Assembly (NCBI RefSeq): GCF_000763385.1
Contig: NZ_JQFA01000002.1
Coordinates: forward strand, 2,046,001-2,110,000
DNA from: Leptolyngbya sp. KIOST-1
Lineage (GTDB): Bacteria; Cyanobacteriota; Cyanobacteriia; Phormidesmidales; Phormidesmidaceae
Length of the DNA stretch: 64,000 nucleotides
Reading direction: 5' to 3'
Below the pieces are notes generated by a model that saw nothing but the letters and a program-made list of their open reading frames with translations, was not told the DNA's origin and made no database searches. Within the stretch, counting starts at the first letter, position 1. Each line of letters opens with the position of its first letter. Below are positions 57,503-64,000 of this stretch, in pieces. A program made the translations under genes and the position numbers.

Positions 57503-58066
57503 TTACTCCAACAACCAAGCAAACAAATCTTTGATTGTAAGCTGTAACTCACTTGCAAACGATGGTACAGGAACAACTTCATCTGGCTCATCCAACACTT
57601 CAGGTTCTTGCTTGGGACGATAGACAAACACGGTTTGTTCATCTGGATCGATTAACCAACCCATTTGGGTTCCATGTCGTAGACAGTGAAGGATATTCTT
57701 AGTTACTTTTGTTTGGCTTTGGTCAGGAGACAGAATTTCAATTGTCCAATCTGGCGCAGCAGAGAACGTGTTGGCAACCTCTCCATTCTCATCACGGGGA
57801 ATTCGGTTCCAAAGAAACACTGCAACATCCGGAACCGTTGAGCGACCACCAAAGGTACTGCGTAGCTCAGGAAATGCACGAGCAATACACTTGGACTTAA
57901 CTACCCCATTTATAGCAGGTACGAGTTCCCCCTGGATAGCACTATGTTTCCCTTGAGGCATCGGTTTCTGAATAATTTGACCATCAATGTATTCACTCGC
58001 AGGTTTCGTTTCTGGTAATTGCAAAAACTCCGCTAAGGTCAGTGTTTTAGATGGTGTTTGTACCAT
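57503..58066 (-). CDS. Uma2 family endonuclease-like protein (DUF820)
   Basis: 187 residues. 'TLAEFLQLPETKPASEYIDGQI', 'MPQGKHSAIQGELV', 'STVPDVAVFLWNRIP' with the metal Asp, 'APDWTIEILSPDQSQTKVTKNI' (read in parts) with the E-x-L-S motif, and 'GWLIDPDEQTVFVYRP' are typical of Uma2. The DNA is lower in GC than the neighbours, suggesting different origin. It lies just beyond the disrupted arr gene. Confidence 0.9.
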   Translation of the reverse strand: MVQTPSKTLTLAEFLQLPETKPASEYIDGQIIQKPMPQGKHSAIQGELVPAINGVVKSKCIARAFPELRSTFGGRSTVPDVAVFLWNRIPRDENGEVANTFSAAPDWTIEILSPDQSQTKVTKNILHCLRHGTQMGWLIDPDEQTVFVYRPKQEPEVLDEPDEVVPVPSFASELQLTIKDLFAWLLE

Positions 58067-58710
58067 TTGGGTTTACCCCCATCAGACAGATCAGAAACTA
58101 ATCTCTAGTTTACTCGGAAATGCAATGAGGTTGACTGCTCTGCCTCAACCGATAGACTAAGCAAGCTAACTATAACTTAAGTGTCAGATCAGCTAGATAA
58201 GCCCTCCATTTCCGGGTATTATCCAGCAGATCCACGGGATAATACCTGGATCTTTAGGAATTAAACATCATTTCTGATAGCTAATGTCTTAGCTTTTGGA
58301 TGTTATCCAGCAGATTTGAGGGTTAAGTATAGGTTTTGGGGGTGTTATCCAGCGAAAGTGCTGGATAATACCCCGGAGCCAGGGGTTATTCAGCATTTGC
58401 CTATTTCACCTCCGCCAAGCCTGCTTGACCAAAGGAGGGAAGCAAATTGCCTCAAGTGTTTCAGCCTCAAGGCCGAGAAGTCCTATGTTCGTTTGTTCAT
58501 TCATTCGCGACTTCTTTCCGTTTGGATATCTTTCTGCGATCGGCTGGTGAGTGAAACCTTCCCTGGATATCTCCTGAAACCGTGAGCCGCAAACCCTGGT
58601 AACCCGTCACATTTAATTTGACAGGCTATCCTGTCTCGTCAAGATTCGCCGCCCGTTACCCCAGCGCCAGCCCCCTCTACCCGCGCAGTGATCGACGGTA
58701 AGAGGCGGGC
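58067..58710. other. 644-base region without a gene, with related hairpins
   Basis: AT-richer than the surroundings, no coding frame with a recognisable product. The notable content is the cluster of TTATCCAGC hairpins listed separately. From 58590 to 58700 the sequence is GC-rich again with no feature that I can name. Confidence 0.5.
58216..58372. repeat. cluster of related TTATCCAGC palindromes
   Basis: GTATTATCC...GGATAATAC form a hairpin at 58216-58245; GGTGTTATCCAGC and GCTGGATAATACC another at 58341-58372 (loop GAAAGT); and a single GTTATCCAGCAGAT lies near 58305 between them. The three TTATCCAGC copies are spaced about 40 to 90 bases apart. Confidence 0.75.
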
Positions 58711-59345
58711 TTATCCCCCACCGTGCTTATCCCCCACCGTAGCGTTGCAGTGGATCATGCCCTGGAGGGTTGGTTCAAAGAAGGTGTAGGGAAAGCGGGC
58801 CTCGGGGCGACTGACCGCATCCAGGCGCTGGAGCAACTCGGCGGGGATCTCAAGGTCCAGGGCACCCAGGTTGTCTTCGAGCTGGTGCAGCTTGGTGGCC
58901 CCGATAATCACCGAGGCGATGGCGGGGCGGTTGGCCACCCAGTTGAGCGCCACCTGGGCCATGGAGCGGCCCAGTTCCCCGGCTACGGCCTCCAGTTCCG
59001 CCAAGATCGCCCAATTCTGCTTGGTAAATTTGTTGAAGGCCGGGTTGCCGCTGTTGGCCAGGGTGCTCAAGCGGCCCTCGCCTACGCCCCCCTGCTCCGA
59101 GGGCCGGTACTTGCCCGACAGCAGCCCGCTAGCCAGGGGCGACCAGACTATGATCCCCGTCCCCAGGGCCTGGGCCATAGCGGTGTACTCAAACTCAATA
59201 TTGCGCTCCACCAGAGAATATTCCAGCTGCACCGCGCTGATCGTCTCCCAGTGGCGGGCCGTGGCCAGGGTTTGGGCCTGGGCCACGACCAGGCTGGGGC
59301 ATCGGACAGGGCCACGTAGCGCACCTTGCCCGATCGCCCCTTGCT
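58711..59345 (-). pseudogene. aldo/keto reductase remnant, N-terminus lost and frameshifted
   Basis: The C-terminal two thirds of an aldo/keto reductase reads in one frame from about 59288: 'TISAVQLEYSLVERNIEFEY', 'GIIVWSPLASGLLSGKY', 'NRPAIASVIIGATKLHQLEDNLGAL' (read in parts). Just upstream the expected 'GKVRYVALSDAPAW' is in another frame, so one base is missing near 59288-59293. Before about 59345 that frame has a stop and no homology remains: the NADP-binding start and the catalytic Tyr/Lys region are gone. The gene is certainly non-functional. Confidence 0.8.
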
Positions 59346-59479
59346 CCAGCACCAGACCTTTCAGCGGCGGCACCAGGCCCAGGATTTCCACCTGCAGGCA
59401 AATGATGCAGACCCTGCTGGTGGAGGCCGAGGGCGTCACCCCCAAACAGTTTTTAGCCCAACGTCGCTAACCTGATCCC

Positions 59480-59596
59480 ATGCCCAGTCAGTACAGCTTC
59501 ACCGACTACTCCCCCGCCTGGCCCCTGGCCGAGGTCAAAAACTGGCTCACCTGCCTGGAGCCGTTACTCCACGTGCTGCTGGAAACCAGTCTGTAG
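59480..59596 (+). CDS. tiny ORF or gene fragment (38 residues)
   Basis: ATG to TAG, product begins 'MPSQYSFTDYSPAWPLAEVK' and ends with a leucine-rich helix. It lies between the aldo/keto reductase remnant and a strong terminator, so it may be the leftover of a deleted gene. I do not recognise it. Confidence 0.25.
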   Translation: MPSQYSFTDYSPAWPLAEVKNWLTCLEPLLHVLLETSL

Positions 59597-59600
59597 GAGC

Positions 59601-59633
59601 AGGCCCCTGGGTTCTGACAGAACCCAGGGGCCT
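59601..59633. terminator. perfect 15-bp hairpin, bidirectional terminator
   Basis: AGGCCCCTGGGTTCT (59601-59615) and AGAACCCAGGGGCCT (59619-59633) pair perfectly over a three-base loop. It lies directly beyond the 3' end of the methyltransferase gene (minus strand) and after the tiny plus-strand ORF. Confidence 0.7.
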
Positions 59634-59641
59634 GGCGTTCC

Positions 59642-60418
59642 TCATGTCACCGTTTCAGCTAAATAGAGATTGGTGACGTAGCGGAGGGTGGCGGGGCCGT
59701 CCGGGGCGGCCCAGATTTGGTGCCAGGCGGCGATCGCCTCTAAAAACTGCTCGTAGGCCTCCCCCTGCTTTGGCATGTAGGAGGAGCTGAGCGTTCGCCC
59801 CACCACCTCTGGCCGGGTCAGGCTTTGGGCGTAGTCGAAGCTGTGGTGACGCACGGGGGCAAACCCAGGGTGCTCCTCGACCACGTGGAGAGAGTTGGTG
59901 TGGTCGTGGTGGCGAATGGCGCGGGTGGCAGCGGCCTGGATGATCTGGCGGTAGGCGGCGGTGCCGGGGTCGTCGAGGTTCCAGTCGTTCCACAGCAGGG
60001 CCAGCCGCCCGCCGGGGCGCAAAATGCGGCTAAACTCTGCCACCGCCGGGGGTGCATTGAACCAGTGGAACGACTGGCAGCAGGTGACCACATCCACGCT
60101 GCGATCGCCCAGCCCGGTCTGCTCGGCGGTACCCGACTGAACGGTCACCTGGGCATGGGGGGCGGCAGCCGCCCGCATCTCGGCGTTGGGCTCCAGGGCA
60201 ATCACCCTGGCCCCCAGATCCCCCAGCAGGCGGCTGGAGATGCCCGTGCCAGCACCAATGTCGGCTACCACCAGTTGGGCAGGCTCACTCAGGCCGAAGA
60301 GAATGGCGGCGATCGCCGCCCTGGGGTAACTGGACCGATAGCGGGCATAGTCCTGGGCCCGGTCAGAGAACCGCCCCAGGGGATCAAGGGTGTGAAGGGG
60401 TAAAGACTGGCTAGCCAT
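59642..60418 (-). CDS. class I SAM-dependent methyltransferase
   Basis: 258 residues. Methyltransf_11-type fold: motif I 'VVADIGAGTGISSRLLGDLG', 'VIALEPNAEM', 'DVVTCCQSFHWFN' and 'ILRPGGRLALLWND'. The N-terminal 'DPLGRFSDRAQDYARYRSSYP' is typical of small-molecule methyltransferases of this group (UbiE-like or trans-aconitate type). Substrate unknown. The ATG at 60418 is preferred; an ATG ten codons upstream has no ribosome site. Confidence 0.87.
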   Translation of the reverse strand: MASQSLPLHTLDPLGRFSDRAQDYARYRSSYPRAAIAAILFGLSEPAQLVVADIGAGTGISSRLLGDLGARVIALEPNAEMRAAAAPHAQVTVQSGTAEQTGLGDRSVDVVTCCQSFHWFNAPPAVAEFSRILRPGGRLALLWNDWNLDDPGTAAYRQIIQAAATRAIRHHDHTNSLHVVEEHPGFAPVRHHSFDYAQSLTRPEVVGRTLSSSYMPKQGEAYEQFLEAIAAWHQIWAAPDGPATLRYVTNLYLAETVT

Positions 60419-60498
60419 GTCAACTCGCCACAAACGCCACGCCGACATCCTAGCGATTTTACCCAGGGGCAGCCAGGCTTTTTTCGTCTGGGCGCAGC

Positions 60499-60528
60499 AA
60501 AAAGGGCGCCCCTTAGGACGCCCTTTTT
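60499..60528 (-). terminator. rho-independent terminator of petE
   Basis: On the minus strand AAAAAGGGCG (60528-60519) pairs with CGCCCTTTTT (60508-60499), giving a 10-bp stem with an internal 10-base loop and a T run, 50 bases after the petE stop. Confidence 0.85.
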
Positions 60529-60577
60529 CACAGATACTGCTGAGCCAGAGGGTACAAAAACCCCAAAGCCTCCCGAT

Positions 60578-60994
60578 CTAGTTCTCCAGAATGACCTTAG
60601 CCACCATACCGGCCCCACGGTGGGGAGCGCAGTAGTAGGTGTAGGTACCAGCGGGCATATCGCTGGTAAAGGTGGTGGAGTAGTTTTCGCCGGGGGCGAA
60701 GGTCAGCTGAGTGTGGGAAATGCTGTCGGCCAGGGACTTGTCGCCGGGGGTGTTTGCCGCATCAAACACGACATTGTGGGGGGCCATTTTGTTGTTAACC
60801 CAGGTCACCGTATCGCCGGGCTTGACGGTAATGGTGCTGGGTTCAAACACCAGCAGACCAGCATCAGACCCCATTTTAACGTCGTAGTTGGTGGCTGCAG
60901 CGGGGGCAGAAGCCAGGGTGAGGGTACCCACAACTAGCAGAGCAGACAGAATAACCAGGCCCAGACGCTGGGCGGCGCGAAATACACGTTGCAT
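60578..60994 (-). CDS. petE: plastocyanin precursor
   Basis: 138 residues. Lumenal copper protein that carries electrons from cytochrome b6f to photosystem I. Signal peptide '[24 protein letters not shown]' (read in parts), mature part from '[14 protein letters not shown]'. Copper ligands are the His of 'APHNVVFD' and the Cys, His and Met of '[11 protein letters not shown]'. The ATG at 60994 has AGAGGT upstream; 12 earlier codons are open but lie before it. Adjacent to psbV on the same strand with a 200-base gap. Confidence 0.95.
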   Translation of the reverse strand: MQRVFRAAQRLGLVILSALLVVGTLTLASAPAAATNYDVKMGSDAGLLVFEPSTITVKPGDTVTWVNNKMAPHNVVFDAANTPGDKSLADSISHTQLTFAPGENYSTTFTSDMPAGTYTYYCAPHRGAGMVAKVILEN

Positions 60995-61197
60995 AACTAC
61001 CTCTAAAGCTCGTATCTCCAGTTCAATCAAGGGCTGCCTAAACAGCCTTCCTAAGGCATATTACCTGCTTTGGGCGGTAACTTGGGGCTTTTGCCATGGC
61101 GTAATTGCCGCTGTGGGTACAGGATTGACCGAAACAGCCGCTGGTTCAGATGTAGCTCATCCAGCCCAGGCTCAGCCCCCAAGCCATCCAACCTTCC

Positions 61198-61704
61198 CTA
61201 GACCTGAGGAGCAGAGAAGCGAGTCTTACCAGCTCCCCACATGTCGCCAATGACCTTGGGCTGAAGCAAAATATGACCCGAGATGGCCACCAGATCTTCC
61301 TCAGTTAAACTACGCATTTTGGGGAAGATATCGGCGCTCTTTTTGCTGGGGTGGACCTGAGAAATGTCGGTTAGACCATCGTAGGTGGTCGGTTCTTTCA
61401 GGTAGTCCACCAGCGCATCAATGTTGTCGCGGGGGGGCAGGGCACCGGCTAGAGAGTCGGGATCGAGACCAACGGTGGGGTTGGTTTTGGTGATCCCCCC
61501 CACGTGGCAGGTGCCACAGGCGTAGTTAAACTGGCGACGGCCACGGGTGACCTGCTCCAGAGATAGCACCAGGGTATCTCCTTCGGGGTTGAGCAGCACG
61601 GTACGGGTGGCCTCATCTAGCTCAGCCGCGACAGCGTCTCCCATGACCAGGTGGCTGACAAAGAAGAGTGCGACCGCAACTAGCCAAATGCATCTCTTCA
61701 ACAT
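61198..61704 (-). CDS. psbV: photosystem II cytochrome c550
   Basis: 168 residues. Extrinsic lumenal subunit that stabilises the manganese cluster of photosystem II. Signal peptide 'CIWLVAVALFFVSHLVMGDAVA' (read in parts), haem site 'CGTCH', then 'GGITKTNPTVGLDPDSLAGA', 'PPRDNIDALVDYLKEPTTYDG' (read in parts) and the axial His in 'ISGHILLQPKVIGDMWG'. GAGGAG lies four bases before the ATG at 61704. The last residues (after 'WGAGK') are a little longer than usual. Confidence 0.95.
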   Translation of the reverse strand: MLKRCIWLVAVALFFVSHLVMGDAVAAELDEATRTVLLNPEGDTLVLSLEQVTRGRRQFNYACGTCHVGGITKTNPTVGLDPDSLAGALPPRDNIDALVDYLKEPTTYDGLTDISQVHPSKKSADIFPKMRSLTEEDLVAISGHILLQPKVIGDMWGAGKTRFSAPQV

Positions 61705-61830
61705 GGTTCTCCTCGAATGTATAGGGCTTGGGTATGAAATCAACACAGCGAATTTAATGGGGTTTTACCATCAAATCTTCTCGTAATGTCTATCATGCCA
61801 CCGAAGGGGGCCATTCCCAAGGTTTCGCCG

Positions 61831-62775
61831 TTATAAATCGACCCCGATGTGGGTTGGGGCTACGGTTTCTAGGCCATTGCTCCAGGGGGCGTGGCCGTCG
61901 GGAGAGACGGAGGCGGCCACGGGCTGGTGCAGACGAATCAGCTGAGCGAGGGTCGCTTTGAGCTGGGTGCGCGGCACAATTAAATCGACAAAGCCGTGGT
62001 CGCGCAGGTACTCGGCGGTCTGAAAATCGTCGGGCAGTTTTTCCCGCAGGGTTTGCTCGACTACCCGGCGCCCGGCAAAGCCAATAGTGGCTTTGGGTTC
62101 CGCCACAATGATGTCGCCCAGCATGGCAAAACTGGCGGTAACGCCGCCCGTGGTGGGGTGGGTGAGCACCGGCATATAGAGTAGTTTGGCGGCCTGGTGC
62201 TGCTGCAAGGCTCCAGAGATTTTAGCCATCTGCATCAGGCTGAGCATGCCCTCCTGCATGCGGGCTCCGCCGGAGGCGCAGACGATGATTACGGGACGAT
62301 TCGTGGCGGTGCCGCGCTCGATCAGGCGGGTGAGCTTTTCGCCCACCACCGAGCCCATGCTACCGCCCATGAAGCGAAAGTCCATCACGCCGAGGGCAAC
62401 GGGCAGGCCGTCCAGCTCGCCCAGGCCGGTCTGTACCGCGTCGGTGAGCTTGGTCTTGGTCTGGGTGTCGCGCAGGCGATCGCCGTAGCCCTTGCGGTCT
62501 TTGAATTTCAGGGGATCTTCAGGCTGAATGTGGGTGTCCAGCGCCTGCCAGGTGTTGGCGTCGATAAGCTGTCGAATGCGCTCATCGCTGAAGATGCGGT
62601 GGTGGTGGCCGCACTCGCCGCAGACCCACTGGTTGGCCCGCAGATCTTTGGTGTAGGTGAGAACGTCGCAGTGCTCACACTTGGTCCACAGGCCGTCGGC
62701 AATTTCCCGCTCCTGGCGGTCTTCGCTGATGGGGCCTGACTTACGGCGATTGGCAAACCAGTCAAACAGAGACAT
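61831..62775 (-). CDS. accD: acetyl-CoA carboxylase carboxyltransferase subunit beta
   Basis: 314 residues. Forms with AccA the carboxyltransferase that makes malonyl-CoA for fatty acid synthesis. Zinc ribbon cysteines C33, C36, C52 and C55, then '[21 protein letters not shown]' (read in parts), '[19 protein letters not shown]', '[22 protein letters not shown]' and '[16 protein letters not shown]'. Complete, normal length. The 127-base gap to psbV suggests separate transcription. Confidence 0.96.
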   Translation of the reverse strand: MSLFDWFANRRKSGPISEDRQEREIADGLWTKCEHCDVLTYTKDLRANQWVCGECGHHHRIFSDERIRQLIDANTWQALDTHIQPEDPLKFKDRKGYGDRLRDTQTKTKLTDAVQTGLGELDGLPVALGVMDFRFMGGSMGSVVGEKLTRLIERGTATNRPVIIVCASGGARMQEGMLSLMQMAKISGALQQHQAAKLLYMPVLTHPTTGGVTASFAMLGDIIVAEPKATIGFAGRRVVEQTLREKLPDDFQTAEYLRDHGFVDLIVPRTQLKATLAQLIRLHQPVAASVSPDGHAPWSNGLETVAPTHIGVDL

Positions 62776-62961
62776 GCGTGTGGGTTAGCTCAACGGCGAT
62801 GAAACAACTGCCAAAAGTGTCCAATCTGAACACAACTCCCATCCTAGCGGGTTTGCGACCGCTGCGATAGATGGGCTGAGCCGGGGGGCAGGCAGTATCC
62901 CCGGACGGCATTCATCATAATCGCCCATGGCTGTCCACGGTGAGGGGGCAGGGCGGCACAA

Positions 62962-64000
62962 TCATTTGGTGGTCATGACGTAGACCCCATTCCAGTCCTG
63001 GGGCGGCGGTTGCTGCTGATACTGCCGCGCCCGATTCAGGTGTACGGCGACGGCTTTGTCGTCGGGGCGCATCTGCTGGGCCTGCTCGAACAGACGCAGG
63101 GCCTCGTCAAAGCGCAGGCTGGTATAGGCGCTGCGGGCCCTGGCGTAGAGGTCTAAGAAGGCTTCGGTGCCGGGGCTGAGGGGAACGTCGCGCTTGTCGA
63201 TCAGCTCGTAGAGGCCGACGGCCTGCTGTTTGCCCTTGACCTGGGTGCGGTCGAGCTCGCGCACCCAAATTTTGTCGGCGCAGAGGGCGTAGGTGTACTC
63301 GCTGAGGACGATATCGCAGCCGTATTCTTTGGTGACGCCCTCCAGGCGGGAGCTGAGGTTGACCCCGTCGCCAATCACGGTGTACTCCATTTTGCGCTGG
63401 GAGCCAATGTTGCCCGACACCACCTCGCCCGAGCTAATGCCGATGCCGATGCGGATTTCGGGCTGGCCCAGGGCGCCCCGCTCGGCGTTGAACTGGGCCA
63501 GCCGCCGCCGCATGTCGAGGGCGCTCTGCACCGCGGCCCAGGCGTGGTTGCTGAGGGGCAGCGGCGCTCCAAATACCGCCATCAGGGCGTCGCCAATGAA
63601 CTTGTCGAGGGTGCCCTCGAAGTTAAACACCGACTCCACCATGGTTTCAAAGTAGGCGTTGAGCATTTCCACCACTTTGTCGGCTTCCAGGTCCTCGGTC
63701 AGGGTGGTGTAGCCGCGAATGTCGGAAAACAGCACGGTGACGTCTTTGCGCTCCCCCTTCATCAGCAGATCGTCGCCCAGGGCCATCACCTGCTCGGCCA
63801 CGCCGGGGGTCATATAGCGGTAGAGGGTGCTCTTCATTCGCTTTTCCTGGCTGATGTCTTCCAGCACCAGCAGGCCCCCCAGCACGCCGCCCTCGGGGTT
63901 GTTGAGGGGGTTGACGGTGAGGTTGATGCTGCGCTCGATGCGCTGCACCAGGTTGGCGGGCACGGGCGGGGCGGTGGGATCGCCCCAGGGTCGGTAGATT
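62962..64000 (-). CDS. class III adenylate/guanylate cyclase, C-terminal part (5' truncated by window edge)
   Basis: Open to the window end, 345 residues seen. A PAS-like end ('GGVLGGLLVLEDISQEKRMKSTLYRYM') leads into the cyclase: metal Asp in 'VTVLFSDIRGYTTLTEDLEA', second metal Asp in 'FEGTLDKFIGDALMAVFGAP', 'RIGIGISSGEVVSGNIGS' and 'YTVIGDGVNLSSRLEG'. A C-terminal TPR-like helical pair follows (about 270-320). It should make cAMP or cGMP; the base preference is not clear. Sensor domains lie beyond the window. Confidence 0.92.
   Translation of the reverse strand, partial: IYRPWGDPTAPPVPANLVQRIERSINLTVNPLNNPEGGVLGGLLVLEDISQEKRMKSTLYRYMTPGVAEQVMALGDDLLMKGERKDVTVLFSDIRGYTTLTEDLEADKVVEMLNAYFETMVESVFNFEGTLDKFIGDALMAVFGAPLPLSNHAWAAVQSALDMRRRLAQFNAERGALGQPEIRIGIGISSGEVVSGNIGSQRKMEYTVIGDGVNLSSRLEGVTKEYGCDIVLSEYTYALCADKIWVRELDRTQVKGKQQAVGLYELIDKRDVPLSPGTEAFLDLYARARSAYTSLRFDEALRLFEQAQQMRPDDKAVAVHLNRARQYQQQPPPQDWNGVYVMTTK

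Noticed and set aside
59395..59470. Plus-strand C-terminal fragment ending 'TPKQFLAQRR'
   Set aside because: Could be the tail of a lost gene, but too short and without a recognised family to list as a feature; mentioned only as part of the decayed zone.

Overview
The window is chromosomal DNA from a cyanobacterium, probably a filamentous Leptolyngbya/Nodosilinea/Phormidium-like form. Evidence: very frequent HIP1 octamers (GCGATCGC), GC-rich genes, photosystem II cytochrome c550 (psbV), plastocyanin (petE), a RemA homologue, two Uma2 proteins, an HpsL-like polymerase and several cyanobacterial DUF proteins. No rRNA, tRNA or CRISPR array was seen. The genus is inference; the phylum is well supported.

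Layout. 1-7.9 kb: end of a CocE/NonD hydrolase, a candidate small RNA, an NFACT (RqcH-like) protein, remA, an Uma2 protein, sufE, a metK of proteobacterial appearance, an FHA protein and pgl. 8.1-11.6 kb: ureA and ureB with an S41 peptidase gene between them, no ureC, two tiny ORFs and an alkaline-phosphatase-superfamily enzyme. 11.6-20 kb: an adenylate kinase-thioredoxin fusion with a defective P-loop, a P2-type ATPase, DUF3153 and LapA proteins, scpA and a sugar-phosphate nucleotidyltransferase. 20-29 kb: a BMP-type ABC transporter without its ATPase, a GHL10 hydrolase, small proteins, DUF1400 and gap1. 29-41 kb: a large GH57 protein, an orphan histidine kinase behind an MNT/HEPN pair, a secreted MBL hydrolase, an HpsL-like polymerase, an orphan solute-binding protein and purT. 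41-46.5 kb: the pilMNOQ operon, with pilQ broken by one extra base. 46.6-51.7 kb: a lipoprotein and a complete potADBC-like polyamine transporter. 51.8-54.7 kb: a GntR regulator divergent from a desaturase and a MetX-like alpha/beta hydrolase, with a perfect palindromic operator candidate between them. 54.7-60 kb: OsmC, then a degraded mobile zone. 60-64 kb: methyltransferase, petE, psbV, accD and the end of a class III nucleotide cyclase.

The most striking object is at 55.34-57.35 kb. A rifampin ADP-ribosyltransferase gene (arr) is split by a 1.55-kb element with terminal inverted repeats and a 9-bp target duplication. Removing the element with one duplication copy restores a 148-codon arr frame exactly. 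The element appears to be an insertion sequence whose transposase keeps only its two ends; the middle is an antisense fragment of a TOPRIM/DUF3987 plasmid- or phage-type primase-helicase gene. This resembles a bacterial gene-capturing ('Pack-type') transposon.

Other loci worth attention are the ureA-S41-ureB arrangement, the kinase-thioredoxin fusion, the GntR/desaturase/hydrolase module with its operator, the pilQ frameshift, the candidate orphan sRNA, and several palindromic (MITE-like) and tandem heptamer/octamer repeats between genes.
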